Assembly (NCBI RefSeq): GCF_030272615.1
Contig: NC_081408.1
Location: forward strand, 618,320,476-618,384,475
From: Cryptomeria japonica
Taxonomy: Eukaryota > Streptophyta > Pinopsida > Cupressales > Cupressaceae
Direction of reading: 5' to 3'
Length of the DNA: 64,000 nt
Part shown: positions 48,045 through 60,141 of the stretch, in pieces
Position numbering within the stretch: the first letter of the stretch is position 1
Layout of the letters: each line of letters starts with the position of its first letter
The notes under the pieces: model-generated
Told to the model about the DNA's origin: nothing
Database searches by the model: none
What the model saw: the letters and a program-made list of their open reading frames with translations, nothing else
Program-made: the position numbers and the translations under genes

Positions 48045-48420
48045 TCTTTTTATTTTCGATCGGTAGAGAGGGATGGCCAGTTGGCCACTTTTATTGATGT
48101 TGAACTTGAAAACTCTTATATAGTTATAAATTTATAATAGCTCAACTGTTCAAGAATTTGATAAGTGCATAGTTGAAAACTTGAATCGCATTGTGAATTT
48201 ACTTTCTGATATCATTATGAATATAATATCAATATCATTTGTAGTTTGAGATCTTCACATAATTGTCTTTGTGTTGAATTAATGTTTTCACTGTGAATTG
48301 AATGGTCAAGGGTTTTTCAGTTTACATATGAATCTGGGTTGTGTATGTAATGGCATTATTCATTATTGAATTTTATTATCAGGTTGTCTTGAATTGTAAG
48401 TTTAAAGTGACTCTAGAGTC
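48045..48420. other. 3' flank of the accessory gene
   Basis: This is AT-rich sequence with no coding pattern, presumably the 3' UTR and downstream region. Confidence 0.45.
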
Positions 48421-48454
48421 TATGCCCTAGGATAAGGCACCGGTCTGTTGTCTT

Positions 48455-48735
48455 GATGTTTTACTAATTATGTTGTATAATGTATTCCTATCTATTGTGG
48501 TGTTTAATAGTAATACTTTCATTCTTAATACTCTTGAATCTTATGATTTTATATGCTATGGATGTTTATGTAATATATGTTGTATTCCTATCTATTGTGG
48601 TGTTTAATAGTTTTACTAATTATGTTGTATAATGTATTCCTATCTATTGTGGTGATTAATAGTAATACTTTCATTCTTAATACTCTTGAGTCTTATGATT
48701 TTATATGCTATGGATGTTTATGTAATATATATTGT
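48455..48735. repeat. Tandem duplication of about 150 bp
   Basis: The block ttttactaattatgttgtataatgtattcc ... tatgctatggatgtttatgtaatata (from about 48460) is repeated from 48609 to 48734 with few changes. It ends directly at the palindrome that follows. Confidence 0.85.
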
Positions 48736-48805
48736 AATTGGTGGGCGGATTATAGACAGTCATAGAACTTCTATGACTGTCTATAATCCACCCACCAATT
48801 ACAAT
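48731..48805. repeat. 75-bp near-perfect palindrome
   Basis: A 37-bp left arm (48731-48767, from attgtaattggtggg to gtcatagaa) is mirrored by the right arm 48769-48805 with one mismatch and a single-base centre. The transcript would fold into a long perfect hairpin. Confidence 0.95.
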
Positions 48806-48809
48806 GAGG

Positions 48810-50105
48810 TGAATCCTTAATATGTATTATGATTCTAGACTAACAGAAAATTTAAATGAAAAATTACATACACCCTAACAATGCAACAAATGAAAAAAGT
48901 TAAATCTCATGATTCTGATCATTTGAAAGAGATACAATCATACACAATAAATTTAATAATTTATATATAACTCCTTCATGAACCTACATAAAGCTTGACA
49001 CTAAATGCTTTTCATTTGCTATTTAAATGACTATACAGTATACAACTTGCTCCCTTCACCTAGAGTCTAGAATGAAGAATCACTATTGGAACTAGAAAAG
49101 GAACCCCAATGACTATACAACTTGCAAAACTGCTTGAGCCATGCCATTATCACCCTGATGCCTTCGGATGGAATGTGAGATGTTACGTTCTATCCAACAG
49201 ATCATTTCCAAATAGAGGAGGAAGCCTTCATGCCCAAGAATAGAGAAAATGGAAAGATGAGCTCGAGCCGTCATGCCCATGATCAAGGAAAGTGGAAAGA
49301 GGAGCTTTAGGGTAAATGTAATATGTTGGGGAGGGGTTGCAGCTTCCATGTCATCACAAAGATGACTGGCTACCACTCCCCACCCAAACAAATCCTTCTT
49401 TCATTCCTCTGCAGGCTCCTTCTTCAAGCTCCCTACCATCCTGTGGCAGAGTAGAAGCAGAGGATGTGACATGCATGGCCTTTCTTGATAAGAAAAGGGT
49501 TTCACACCCCCTTTGGCAATCCTTCTCACTTTCACAACCCCTCTGACAATAAACAAACTCACATAGCAGAAAACAAAAAAACACCCATCCGGTATCACAG
49601 AGCACACAACAAGTGCAACTCCATGCATGATCCTGCTCAAACATCATCTTCCTTTCTGAGGAAAAAAACCACTCTCAAAAAATGAAAAAGGTTTATTTTC
49701 TCTTCTACCAATTAAGTCACCACTCCATTGTATTTATAACATTTTCACACTTCATTTGGTGATGCTCATTTTGCATTCACGTGAAAAATTATCATTTTGG
49801 TGGTTTCCAACATGACTATAGACTCTAGAAGTCATCATCATGCCTATCAAATCCTTAATCCACTGTATCTTGCTAAGGCTCATCTATTGTGAACAATTTT
49901 GTTCTGATTTTATTCCTCCTTGATTGGACAAATTCTGCTTCAAAATCCCTAACAACAAGCAACCTGAGCTCTTATTTCTCAGAGAAATCCGTGATCTCCC
50001 ATCTCTAACTCAGAAGCTATCAAATCCTTTTATGCCTCTGAAATCGTCGTCCTCGCTTGTCTAATCAACCTCGACTCAAGAGAAACCTTCAAACTAGTCC
50101 CTCAG
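48810..50105. other. hAT interior without recognisable genes
   Basis: Frames at 49113-49685 overlap each other on both strands and have no conserved pattern. I see no repeats or RNA genes. Confidence 0.45.
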
Positions 50106-50109
50106 GAAC

Positions 50110-50880
50110 GAGTCAACATCCAAGCCTTATGGTTATCGCTAGCTCGTGAGGTAAAATGTCTGAAGACGTGTTCAAGCCGCAAGCTAGCGACCAAATAGTT
50201 TGTGGTTAAGTTTTATGGTTATCGCTAACTCACGAGGTAAAATGTCTGAAGACATGATCAAGCCGTGAGCTGGCGACAAGTTGGTTTGGGTTTACATCGT
50301 GAAGTCTCAGGCTTTTTGGGTGTTAGCATTTTATGTTACCGAGCTTAGCAAATAAAACAATATAGATTGTTAGTGAAACTGCTTTGGTCGCGAGGTCTCG
50401 AGTTGGTCTGATGTCATACATTATAGCTGCGAGAGTTAGCGAATAACTCATTTCATACAGTTGTCACTAGCTCTCATGTTTGTTTAATGTTAGCATTTTT
50501 AGGTCATGAGCTAGTGACTAGACAGTTTGTGGTTAGGTTAATGGTTATCGCCAGCTCGCGAAGTTAAATGTCTGAAGACCTGATCAAGCCATGAGCTTGC
50601 GAGTTAATTGCTAGCGGTTAAGAGATAAACAATTTTATGTTGGCGAGTATGCGACAAGGGTTAAAGTTACCACTATCTCCAAGTCGCTGTAGTGACGAGG
50701 ACTTAACATTTTGTGGTCGAGAATTGGAGAGTGGTAGTTTAATTTCCCTCAGTCGCTAGATCTCGAGGTTACGAAGGCTTAGCATTTTCAGCTTGCGAGT
50801 TGGAGATAGAGAGAGTCATAAGGGCTTGTCGCTAGGTCGTGAGATACCCTAATGGGCAGTCTTCCAAGCAGAGAGATGAT
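50110..50880. repeat. Right array of CG-containing palindromic motifs
   Basis: It carries motifs of the same style as 42770-44400: gttatcgctagctcgtgaggtaaaatgtctgaagac recurs at about 50140, 50219 and 50545 with variations, together with gagctagcgac and gcgagttagcg. 50281-50405 matches 42927-43030 in direct orientation (ttggtttgggttta, gttagcattttatgtta, gctttggtc). Confidence 0.75.
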
Positions 50881-50919
50881 GACTGTGTGCCACGTGTTTT
50901 AATGACTTAAAGTTAATAT

Positions 50920-51272
50920 CTTGAAATCGCCAATATTTTTATTTTTATGGTTTGAAAATAGCTTGAAATCGCCAATATTTTATTTTTATGGTTTGAAAAT
51001 AGGTTGAAATCGCCAATATTTTTTTTTAATGGTTTGAAAATAGGTTGAAATTGCCAATGCAAATATTTTTTTGGTTTTAAAAACATTACAATTTGCCCAT
51101 GCAAATATTTTTGGGGTTTTAAAAACATTACAATTCGCCAATGGAGATTTTTTTTTTTCTTCATAAACGGCAAAAATTCACCCGTAAAATTAAAATTTTC
51201 CTCGAGAATTATACAACTTTCGCTAGGTTTTTACACCTTGTCCAAGGGGGGGGTTTCTTAAAGTTTTCCCTG
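50920..51272 (+). repeat. hAT right subterminal repeats
   Basis: The unit ttgaaatcgccaatattttt followed by a T-rich strip and ggttt(g/t)aaaa recurs about five times between 50920 and 51130, decaying to aattgccaatgc and aattcgccaatgg. The CGCCAAT core is shared with the left end. The inverted terminal bases are at 51259-51272. Confidence 0.75.
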
Positions 51273-51280
51273 TCCGATAT

Positions 51281-51660
51281 GGAAAAGGCTCTAAGTTGGC
51301 ACCTCTCTTTGTAGGACCATTCAAGATTTTGGAAAGGATTGGTCCTGTATCTTATCATCTATCCTTTCCACCCAGCATGTCTCGCATTCATGATGTGTTT
51401 CATGTACTATTTTTGAGGCCACATTTCCTTGATGTGACACATATTTTGGATTGGCATTAATTGCAGGTAGAGGATGGTTAGCTTTCTCTCGAGCCCGTAT
51501 TCATTCTTCAACATCAGGGGCTCACCCTTAGGGGTCAGGACATAGAGCCGGTAAGGGTCCAATGGGATTCAAACGATGATTCTTTGATGACTTGAGAGGA
51601 TGCAACGTGGATGAGAGAGTTATACCCCTGTTTGTTCTCAGGCTTCTAGGAGTAAGCCTA
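51281..51660 (+). pseudogene. Ty3 integrase C-terminus and chromodomain-like tail
   Basis: Directly after the target duplication the frame resumes with KLAPLFVGPFKILERIGPVSY and MSRIHDVFHV, the GPY/F-type C-terminal integrase module of chromoviruses. A tail at 51480-51650 reads LSLEPVFILQHQGLTLRG, EPVRVQWDS and MRELYPCLF, the position and pattern of the chromodomain that targets these elements to chromatin. Stops interrupt it (near 51459, 51477 and 51588). Confidence 0.88.
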
Positions 51661-51663
51661 GGC

Positions 51664-51677
51664 AAAGGGGGGGAGGA
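51664..51677 (+). promoter_or_regulatory. Polypurine tract, Ty3 element
   Basis: aaagggggggagga lies directly before the 3' LTR start TGTAGAGTCCC at 51678. Confidence 0.9.
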
Positions 51678-54600
51678 TGTAGAGTCCCTTCTAGACTTGC
51701 ATTTGGATTTACATTTTGATGGAATTATATATAAATATGGTGGATACTTAGATGATTATTTATGACTGTATTGCTATCTTAGATGGTATTGTTGATGTTA
51801 GTTCCCTATGTGGATTTATGTTATTTGATATATGACTCATCATGTTTGGAGATTCATGTGATTGATAATGCTGGACATACTATATGATACATGACATTTG
51901 ATGATTCTTGTGGATGTTAGTATGTAGAATCATCTTGATGGATGGATGAATTTATATGATACATGGATTTAGATGTGATCTTGTTCATGTGGATTACATA
52001 ACTTATGATGATATGATGGTACTAACCCCATCTAATGACTATGATTTTATGCAATGTTTTGATGTTATATTGTGTGACTATCATTGTGAGTAGAGACAGT
52101 GTCATATCACTCATTGCGAATATGATATGTGGCATCACGATTCTCTATCACTTGTCTATTTATTTTGATGTACATGTATCATATATGTTGTGTTAGTGCT
52201 TGATGCAGGTTTGCAGGTACCAGACATCAACTCCACCTGGCTTCATAGGTCTAAGCATGTCTCTATCCCAATGGCAAGTTATCAGAGATGACATAGTTTC
52301 CCTCACACACTATAGGTCTAAGTTGTTTACCTTGTCGATTGTGCCATGACGCAAGTTGAGGTTAGAGTCTTGAATTGTGTTCTTTTCCCCTTTAGCGTAA
52401 GTTGATGTTTGAGTTTATGCTATCCCTAGTTGGTGATGTGTGATTATTTAATTGTTTAATATTTATTTTTGATTTATTAATGTTTGAATATTGATTTAAT
52501 TTATTCTTTGATTTAATGTTTAATTGAGGTTTAATTATTTTATATTATTTAATTACTTTTATTTCAATTCAATTTTTATATAATGTTGATTAAAGGTTTT
52601 TTAGTTTTATTTTATTTTATTTTACTTTATTTTATTTTATTTATTTTTATGATGTCTTTTGATTCCTTATTATTATAATTTATTTATGATTATTTATTTA
52701 ATAATTTTTATTTAATTAATTGATATTATTTAGCCTATGCATTGGTATTTTATTTATGGATGAATATTATTATTCATGGATATTTATTTAATTTATGTGG
52801 CAGTTTATTATATTGTCATTTGTGAATTATACTTAGTTATGGGTTGTATGAGCCATTATTTAATTATTTGTCTTTTTACTCACCTCTTTGGTTATTTTAA
52901 ATAATATTAATCTACCCACCCTTTTATTTGGTTGGTCAGTTGTGGAGATAGGTAAATAAAATATATTTATTTAATACCTTGCTCAAAATTTGTAAAGGTA
53001 GGTATAATGTATGATATAATATAATATTTTGATTGGTCAAAATTTAATATAGATTTGGTTTTGATTTTTGAATATATTCAGGTTCCTGTGCATTCATGAG
53101 GGTTGGAATTTTTGGGAGTTTTTGAGGATTTCTCTTGTGGATTTTTGCCTTGGATTTGGATGCAATTTTCTTGAAAGTTCTTGCTAGATTTTGGATTTGC
53201 ATCTTCAGATTTCCCCTTTTTTGTTTCTTTTCTAGGTTGGCTTTGTGATTCTCTACACTCAACATTTGAATTTGAAAAGATTGTCTACAAGTGTCTTTAG
53301 GAAAGATTGCTTGGGGAAATAGGAACTAGATTTCAGTTATTATCATTTATTGATTGAAGGAATAGGATTGGGGAGCTTGCTTTTAGATTTGTTTTTCAGA
53401 TTTCTTGCACCGACTGGAAACGAAGGTTTTGAATGTGTTTTATGGGGCTATTAAATCTTTGAGATTTATTTATGCAATGGTATTTGTATTGTGTTGTCTT
53501 GTATTGCCTTGTATATCCTATTTTAGGTTCTCTTAGTGTATGGAGACCCCTTTGCTATAGTACGCACTTGTTTGGATGTCTTTGCGATATAGTTTTATGC
53601 ATACGATCATCAGTGGTAATTCTGGGTTTTATGACCTCATTAGGTTTATGTAAACCCTAGTCTATTTTTATATTGGCCGTTCAAGTTTCTAGGTCGGTTT
53701 TAGACCTTATCTATACCTCTTCTTGAATCTGGGCATGACTAATTACTTCAAGTTTTCATTTCCCAAGAGTTACATTTCTGTGATAGAAGCACTATAGGAA
53801 GTTTAGATGATTCCTTTTGCAATTTTTGAAGCTCCTAGTTTTGATTTCATGATTCAATTTTCACTCTAGAGGATTGATTTGCTATATTTGATGTTCTTGG
53901 GCACTAATCTATTCTTTTTGGTGCGTTTGAATCCTTCTTGTGCTCCAACAAGTATTTTGCACTTGTCTATTGAGGTTTGCAAAGTTTCTCCAACAAGATG
54001 TATGCATTCCTTACTGTTGAGGATGAATTTATGTAGCTCCAATGAGAGGATTTGTTGTGCCTCATTGTTGAGGATTATGTGATATCATTAGATTGATATT
54101 GTTGCATTATGATTCTTTGAGCTTATGGAATAATTCTTGTTATATGGCATTGTATGAATATGCATAAGTTATCCTTTATAATTTAGTTTGTATGAGATTT
54201 GTGATAGAATCTTGGATACTTCCCATGTTGAGTTTCATTTTATTTTAATTTGTATTTTGTTATATTTTTACCCTATGGTCCTAGTCCATGTTTGGGAGAG
54301 TGGGCTCTTGCATGTGTTAGACCTAGGTTATGAGCATTAGATCTCTAGGAAGGGGGTCTAGACCTATGGATTTGCATGAAGAGTTTATGGTTTAATTAGC
54401 AAGTGATAACAATATAAATAATTGATTAGTGGGATGGGTATTTAGGAATTCACCTTATCAAGATAAAGAATATGTTGTTGTATGCCCCAATTAGATGGAT
54501 CCACGGAGATGGTTTGGGATCCTAGATTGGGAAGACCATTGGAGCGGTAACCTGATCTCACTTGAGTGACTCCAAGGCAGAGATAGATGCCAAATGAGGT

Positions 54601-55736
54601 TAGCATGTGATGACACTCTACCCCACCTATTTCCATTATCCATAAGCCTTGATTTGTTGATTATGCCTCTGGAGGTTGATTTCTTTGATTTATCCATGTG
54701 TTGTATTTCGATGTTGTACTCCTATGTTGGATTATTGTGATGTATTAATATATCCTTTGGTTATTAGGTATCAACTTAGATCTTGAGTGTGATTTGGAAC
54801 CTTATGTCATCTCCGAGAATGGGGGGTGGTTCCTATTTGGTTCCACATGGTCGGGTGGTTTGATGCCTTCTTCGATTGGGATATTCTTCTTGGGTGCTAG
54901 CATGTGTGTATTGGATTCTTGGAGCTGATATTTTAAGTACTTGGTAAAGAGGACAATGTATTATGATTCTTTATATTTGTAGAAGAGATCATGCATTCCT
55001 ATGCTATGTATTTGTGAAAGAAAACATGTACCCTTATGTTACATATCTTCTTATGATGTAATTAAAAGGGATATGATGTAATAGTTAGGAAAATGTCATA
55101 TGGTATAATCATCGATGTTGTAGTTACTCCTTTATGTAATGTTAGATCTTAAATCTATTAGAAAGAAAGAGATAGAGTTTTGTACTTGTATTGCGTTGAT
55201 ATTGTATGAGGAATTGTATGTGTAAGTTTATGGGAAATTAAGTTGGAAGGATAGTATTTGTTGTTATAGCTTTTGTTTAAAGTAATGGAAATATTCTAGT
55301 TGTAAGGGATTATGTTGTTTAGTTAATCGAGCTAGTTGTCTTGAGTTGTGTAATGAAGCTTTAAGGTTTCTCTAGATTGGTCTAAGAGAATGGTTATAAT
55401 ACTTATGTTGCTATAATGAATGAAAGAATGATTATTAGTAGTATTTGATTTGATTGTTTCTTAAGAAATCTAAAGAATATGGTAAGTGATTAAATTATGC
55501 TATGTGATTGAATTAAGTTTGAGTTAATGAAATTGATGTAGTTGGATGAAAAGTGAATGGATAGGTTGTAAGTTATATTATGATGTTCCAAATGGTTATG
55601 TGATGTGTTGGTTTATGTCAACTAGTGGCTTTGAGATATCCTAGGGAATGGATTTGCATTGTATGGTCTAATTGTGGAATTAAGTTAACAATTGAATGGA
55701 TATTCCGCTTGTGTAATATGGTTTCATGGTTATGAC
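51678..55736 (+). repeat. 3' LTR of the Ty3 element, first part
   Basis: It is colinear with 23415 to about 27510 of the 5' LTR, with many substitutions and small indels. It is interrupted at 55737 by Copia-4. Confidence 0.93.
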
Positions 55737-56784
55737 TATTAGGTCCCGGAGACAACTAAGTGGGGGGGGGGGGGGGGGTGAATCAGTTGTCTAATAAATT
55801 CAAACCAAAAACAACTTAACCAAACTTTATGGCAGTAGACAGTTTATCAGTTAATTGCAGTACCGGTAATGATTAATGCATAAAATAGAAAGACAATAAC
55901 ATCCACAATACATAACACCAATATTTGTACGTGGAAACCCTATAAGGGGAAAAACCACGGTGGGAAACCTTACCCACAATCAGATGGTACTACTGTAGAT
56001 AGTATGTGTATACAAATGGGGTCTGTACATGCAGAAAGGCCAAGCGCCTAGAGCTCACTTCTCAATCACAAATGGGAGTCACACTGACTACAATTGGATG
56101 GTTAAATCCAATAATGATGTACTGCTCAAAATAGCATCTTCATATGCTGGATTCAGTACTGGTTCAGTTCTGATATGCCTTCACAAAACCTTCCTTCAAC
56201 CTTCAAGAGATTTCTGTGTGTATAGCTCTGCTTATTTTTGTATATACCGAATTACAATCCTTCTCACATTCGCATATCGATCTAACAAATAAGATCTTAC
56301 ATTTATACCATAACCTAAGACCAATTTTAGTAGGTCGGCTCTAAAAGATATTACAATAAAATCAATTTACAAGTAAAACAATAATCGATGCAATAACTGA
56401 TACAACATGTTAGCTTACTGCATTTACAACAATAATAAATCATCTCCATAGCATGTCGTGCTGATCTCGAATAGATAAGTCTGTCAGTGCTTATCCTGGA
56501 CCTATTTGTCGGTAACAACAAATATGCAAACACGAATATACCAATGAACAAATCTTCAAGACAAAGGGTCCAAATGATGTCTTCGACATAACCAAGCATT
56601 CTCCATGTTATTCCATGTTCCGGTGAACAATATATCCTGCCGGTGTACTAGATACTGATGACTGTGCATAAGTCACTTGCTTGTCGGTGAACATTGTCAA
56701 TTCTCCAAAGTGCTAGAGTTGATTAGTGTTAATAGGTGTTGCCATCAGTGACAAAACAATATCAACATATCCAAAATACCAACA
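55737..56784 (-). repeat. 3' LTR of Copia-4
   Basis: This 1,048-bp LTR opens tattaggtccc (TG mutated to TA). Its G run at 55760-55778 is much longer than in its partner, and it lacks about 30 bp present in 61243-62296. Confidence 0.94.
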
Positions 56785-56801
56785 ATCTCCCCCTTTGGCA
56801 T
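56785..56801 (-). promoter_or_regulatory. Polypurine tract, Copia-4
   Basis: The minus strand reads atgccaaagggggagat next to the 3' LTR, almost identical to the Copia-2 tract. Confidence 0.86.
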
Positions 56802-57165
56802 TAATGGCAATGCAAGATGGAAAAACCATCAAAGTGCCAAAACAAAAATGCCAAATACCAAAAACCAAAATTCAGGTACAGAGAGCAATCAATCACTCTC
56901 AAAATAACAATCTCTCCCCCTAGGAGTAACATGTATTTTTCTTATGTTTTTCCATATCAATCTCTCCCCCTTTGACATCAAATGCCAAAGCTAATATAAA
57001 ACTAGATTCAAATACAAAATACCAACTTATTCAATATACCAACTACTCCCCCTAAGAAGTAGTTCTCCTCATCAAAGACAGAATAAAAGATTTCTCTATT
57101 AATTCTGTCGGTTGATGACAAACATCAACTATCTAAGTCTCTACCGGTGGGGGTATGACCCCAAG

Positions 57166-58719
57166 CTAATCTCTGAGATATTTAAAAGTCTCCTTAGGCA
57201 AAGGCTTAGTGAAAATATCTGCAATCTGCTCTTTAGTATTCACATAAACTAGTTTTACTTCTTTTGCTTCAACATTCTCTTTCAGAAAATTCAGTTTGAT
57301 AGAAACATGTTTAGTTTTAGAATGTAGTACCGGATTCTTAGATATATCAATTTCTGTTGTATTATCACAATAGATAGTTATAGGTTCCTTGCATTTTACC
57401 TTTATGTCCTTCAACATTTTCTTAAGCCATAATACCTGTGTACAGTTAGTTGCTGCTGCAACATATTCTAATTCTATTGTTGATAAAGATGTGCAACTTT
57501 GTTTCTTACTCAACCAAGAAATTAATCTGCTTCCAAGAAAAAATGCTCCATCGGTGGTGCTTTTTTTATCATCCACATCTCCTACCCAATTTACATCTAT
57601 GTATGCACATAATTCAAAGTTTTCATCTCTAGGATAACATAGGCCAAGATTTCTAGTGCCTTGTAAGTACCGGAAAATCCTTTTTACTGCGGATTCATGA
57701 TTTTCTTTATAATTACTCTGAAATCTTGAAACAATACATACTGCATTCATAATATCAGGTCTTGTTTGTGTCAAATACAGTAAACCTCCTATCATAGATT
57801 TGTACCTAGTTGGATTAATAGGTGTAGATTCATCCCTTAGTGATAATTTGTCATTTGTAGTCATAGGTGTGCTTACCAGTTTAGATTTTTCCATCCCAAA
57901 TTTCTTTAGTAACTCCTTCAAGTACTTAGATTGACTCAAGAATATACCTTTATCAGTCTATGAGATCTTCAATCCTAAAAAGAATTTTATCTCTCCAATC
58001 ATAGACATTTCAAATTCTTGTTGCATTTCAATAGAAAAGTCTTTACATAATCCATCTTCTCCTCCAAAGATTATATCATCAACAAAAACTTCTATAACCA
58101 AGATGTCATCATTAGTCACTTTATAGTATAAATTGCTACCAGCATTACCTTTAGAAAAACCAATCTTCAAAAGATATTTATCCAATCTAGCATACCAAGC
58201 TCTTGGAGCTTGCTTCAACCCATACAAAGCTTTCCTTAACCTGCAAACCATATCTTTGTTATCTGTCAAGGAAAATCCATCAGGTTTCTCAATGTAAACT
58301 TCTTCTTCAAGATCTCCATTCAAAAATGCACATTTAATATCCATTTGATATACTTTATAGTTCTTGTGTGTTGCAAAAGCCAAGAATAATCTGACTGCCT
58401 CAATTCTAGCTACCAGTGCAAAGGTTTCATTATAATCTATTCCTTCTTTCTGTGAATATCCCTTACACACTAGTCTTTCTTTATTTCTGATTACCTTATC
58501 ATCTTCATTAAGTTTGTTTCTGAATACCCATTTTGTTCCAATTATATTTTTGTCTTTAGGCCGGGGAACTAATGTCCATGTGTTATTCTTCTCAATTTGT
58601 TCTAATTCTTCTTCCATAGCTTTAATCCAATGTTTATCTTCACATGCCCCATTAATTGATGATGGTTCAATTTGATAAATAAGACATACCTCTTCATTTG
58701 CCAATCTTCCTCTTTTCAT
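57166..58719 (-). pseudogene. Copia-4 reverse transcriptase and RNase H
   Basis: Reverse transcriptase (58650-57958) shows [37 protein letters not shown], motif [33 protein letters not shown] and the catalytic [15 protein letters not shown] near 57955 is the only break before RNase H (57939-57166) with DVNWVGDVDDKKSTTDG, SWLSKKQSCTSLSTIELEY, IYCDNTTEIDISKNPVLHS and the final IADIFTKPL. In RNase H, EAEY has become ELEY. No frameshift is present. Confidence 0.94.
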
Positions 58720-60141
58720 AACTCCTTGATACTTGTTCCCAATTATCTAATCTTCAGAGTGGTTCTATCTTACATACCGAGGTGTCTTTGTTTGTTGTAG
58801 TTCATCAGTTACAATGGAATGTTTAGATGACACTGGTGTAACTGGATCTTCATTCTATACCGGTGGGTTCAATGTAGGTTCATTTGTCAGTATCTTTGTT
58901 GCCGGTTTAGAGTCTATATACCTTGAAGTTCCTCTAAACTGTTCATCAATCTTCACATTTGTACTCTCAACAATTTTCTGCAATCTTTTGTTAAAACATC
59001 TATATGCCTTGCTCTTAGATGAATAACCAAGAAATATTCCTTCATCAATTCTAGGATCAAATTTGCCAATATACTCATCTCTTCTAATATAGCATTTACC
59101 TCCAAATATTCTAAAATATTTAAGAGTAAGAGTAATACCAAACCATAGTTCATGAGGGGTCTTACCAGTTTCACCTTTGATGTGAACTTTGTTGAATATA
59201 TAGACTGCAGTGCTTACTGCCTCTCTCCAATATACATGTGGTAGATTTTCTTCTGATAACACACTTCTAGATGCATCCAAGATAGTTCTATTTTTCCTTT
59301 CTACAACTCCATTCTGCTGTGGTGTCCGGGGTGTTGATAACTGTCTTCTAATTCCATTTACTTCATAGAATGAGTTAAATTCCTTAGATGTTAATTCACC
59401 TCCTTGATCTGATCTCAGACATTTGATTTTCTTACTAGTTTCATTTTCTACCATTGCTTTGAATAGTTTGAATTTCCCAAGTGCTTCTGATTTTTCTCTA
59501 AGAAAAGTAACCCAACACATTCTAGAATAGTCATCAATGATTAGGATGAAATATCTATCACCTTGTAAGCTTTTAGTTCTAGCTGGGCCACATAAATCAG
59601 TATGAATTAAGTCAAGAGCATTATTGGATTTTTCTAAAATACTTTTAAAAGATGCTCTATCTTGTTTTCCAAATTGACATTCCTTACATACCGGATTGTG
59701 AGGTTTAACAATCTTAGGTAAATCTCTAACTGCCTTAGTAGTACTGATTTTCACAATGCAATCAAAGTTTACATGAGAGAGTCTCCTATGCCATAGCCAA
59801 CTTTCATCAATGTGTGCAATCAAACATGTCTTTTCATTGTTGTTCAAATGAAAGATATTACCTCTAGTTTGATTACCGGTTACAATTTCCAAACCAGTTC
59901 TATTCATAATTTTGCATTTCCCATTCTTGAATTGTAACTGAAATCCTTTTTCAACTAATTGACCAACACTCAAAAGATTATGCTTTAAACCTTCAACATA
60001 GTAAACATTGTCGGTATTATACTTACCATCAAGAGATATTGTACCTTTTCCTTTGATCAAACAAGCTTTATCATTTCCAAATCTTACTAGACCTCCATTA
60101 TATTCTTGAAAGTTCAAGAATTTACCTTTATCACCAGTCAT
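58720..60141 (-). pseudogene. Copia-4 protease C-terminus and integrase
   Basis: An open frame of 428 codons (60141-58855). It has the protease tail VRFGNDKACLIKGKGTISL and VEGLKHNLLSVGQL, then the pre-integrase HHCC region WLWHRRLSHVNFDC...CKECQFGK. The integrase core has all three catalytic blocks, LIHTDLCGP, LRSDQGGELTS and NGVVERKNRTI, so the D,D,E residues are intact. The C-terminal part is [14 protein letters not shown] and IFLGYSSKSKAYRCF. Several stops in 58855-58720 lie in the linker before RT. Confidence 0.94.

Larger units (their letters stand above)
38785..51272 (+). mobile_element. Giant (12.5 kb) two-gene hAT DNA transposon
   Basis: The 8-bp target duplication TCCGATAT lies at 38777-38784 and 51273-51280, and 8 bp is diagnostic for hAT elements. 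The ends are CAGAGAGTTTTTTA and, inverted, CAGGGAAAACTTTA, a short imperfect terminal inverted repeat of the hAT CAGRG type. Removing the element with one duplication copy restores the Ty3 integrase frame across ATATCCGATAT|GGAAAAGG, which fixes both ends. Inside are a transposase pseudogene (39534-42378), a repeat array (42700-44400), a second long gene (44559-48044), a palindrome (48731-48805), a second repeat array (50110-50880) and subterminal motifs at both ends. Most plant hAT elements are under 5 kb with one gene. Confidence 0.93.

Noticed and set aside
49113-49685. Cluster of overlapping frames on both strands in the hAT interior
   Set aside because: No conserved motif in any frame and mutual overlap indicates chance.
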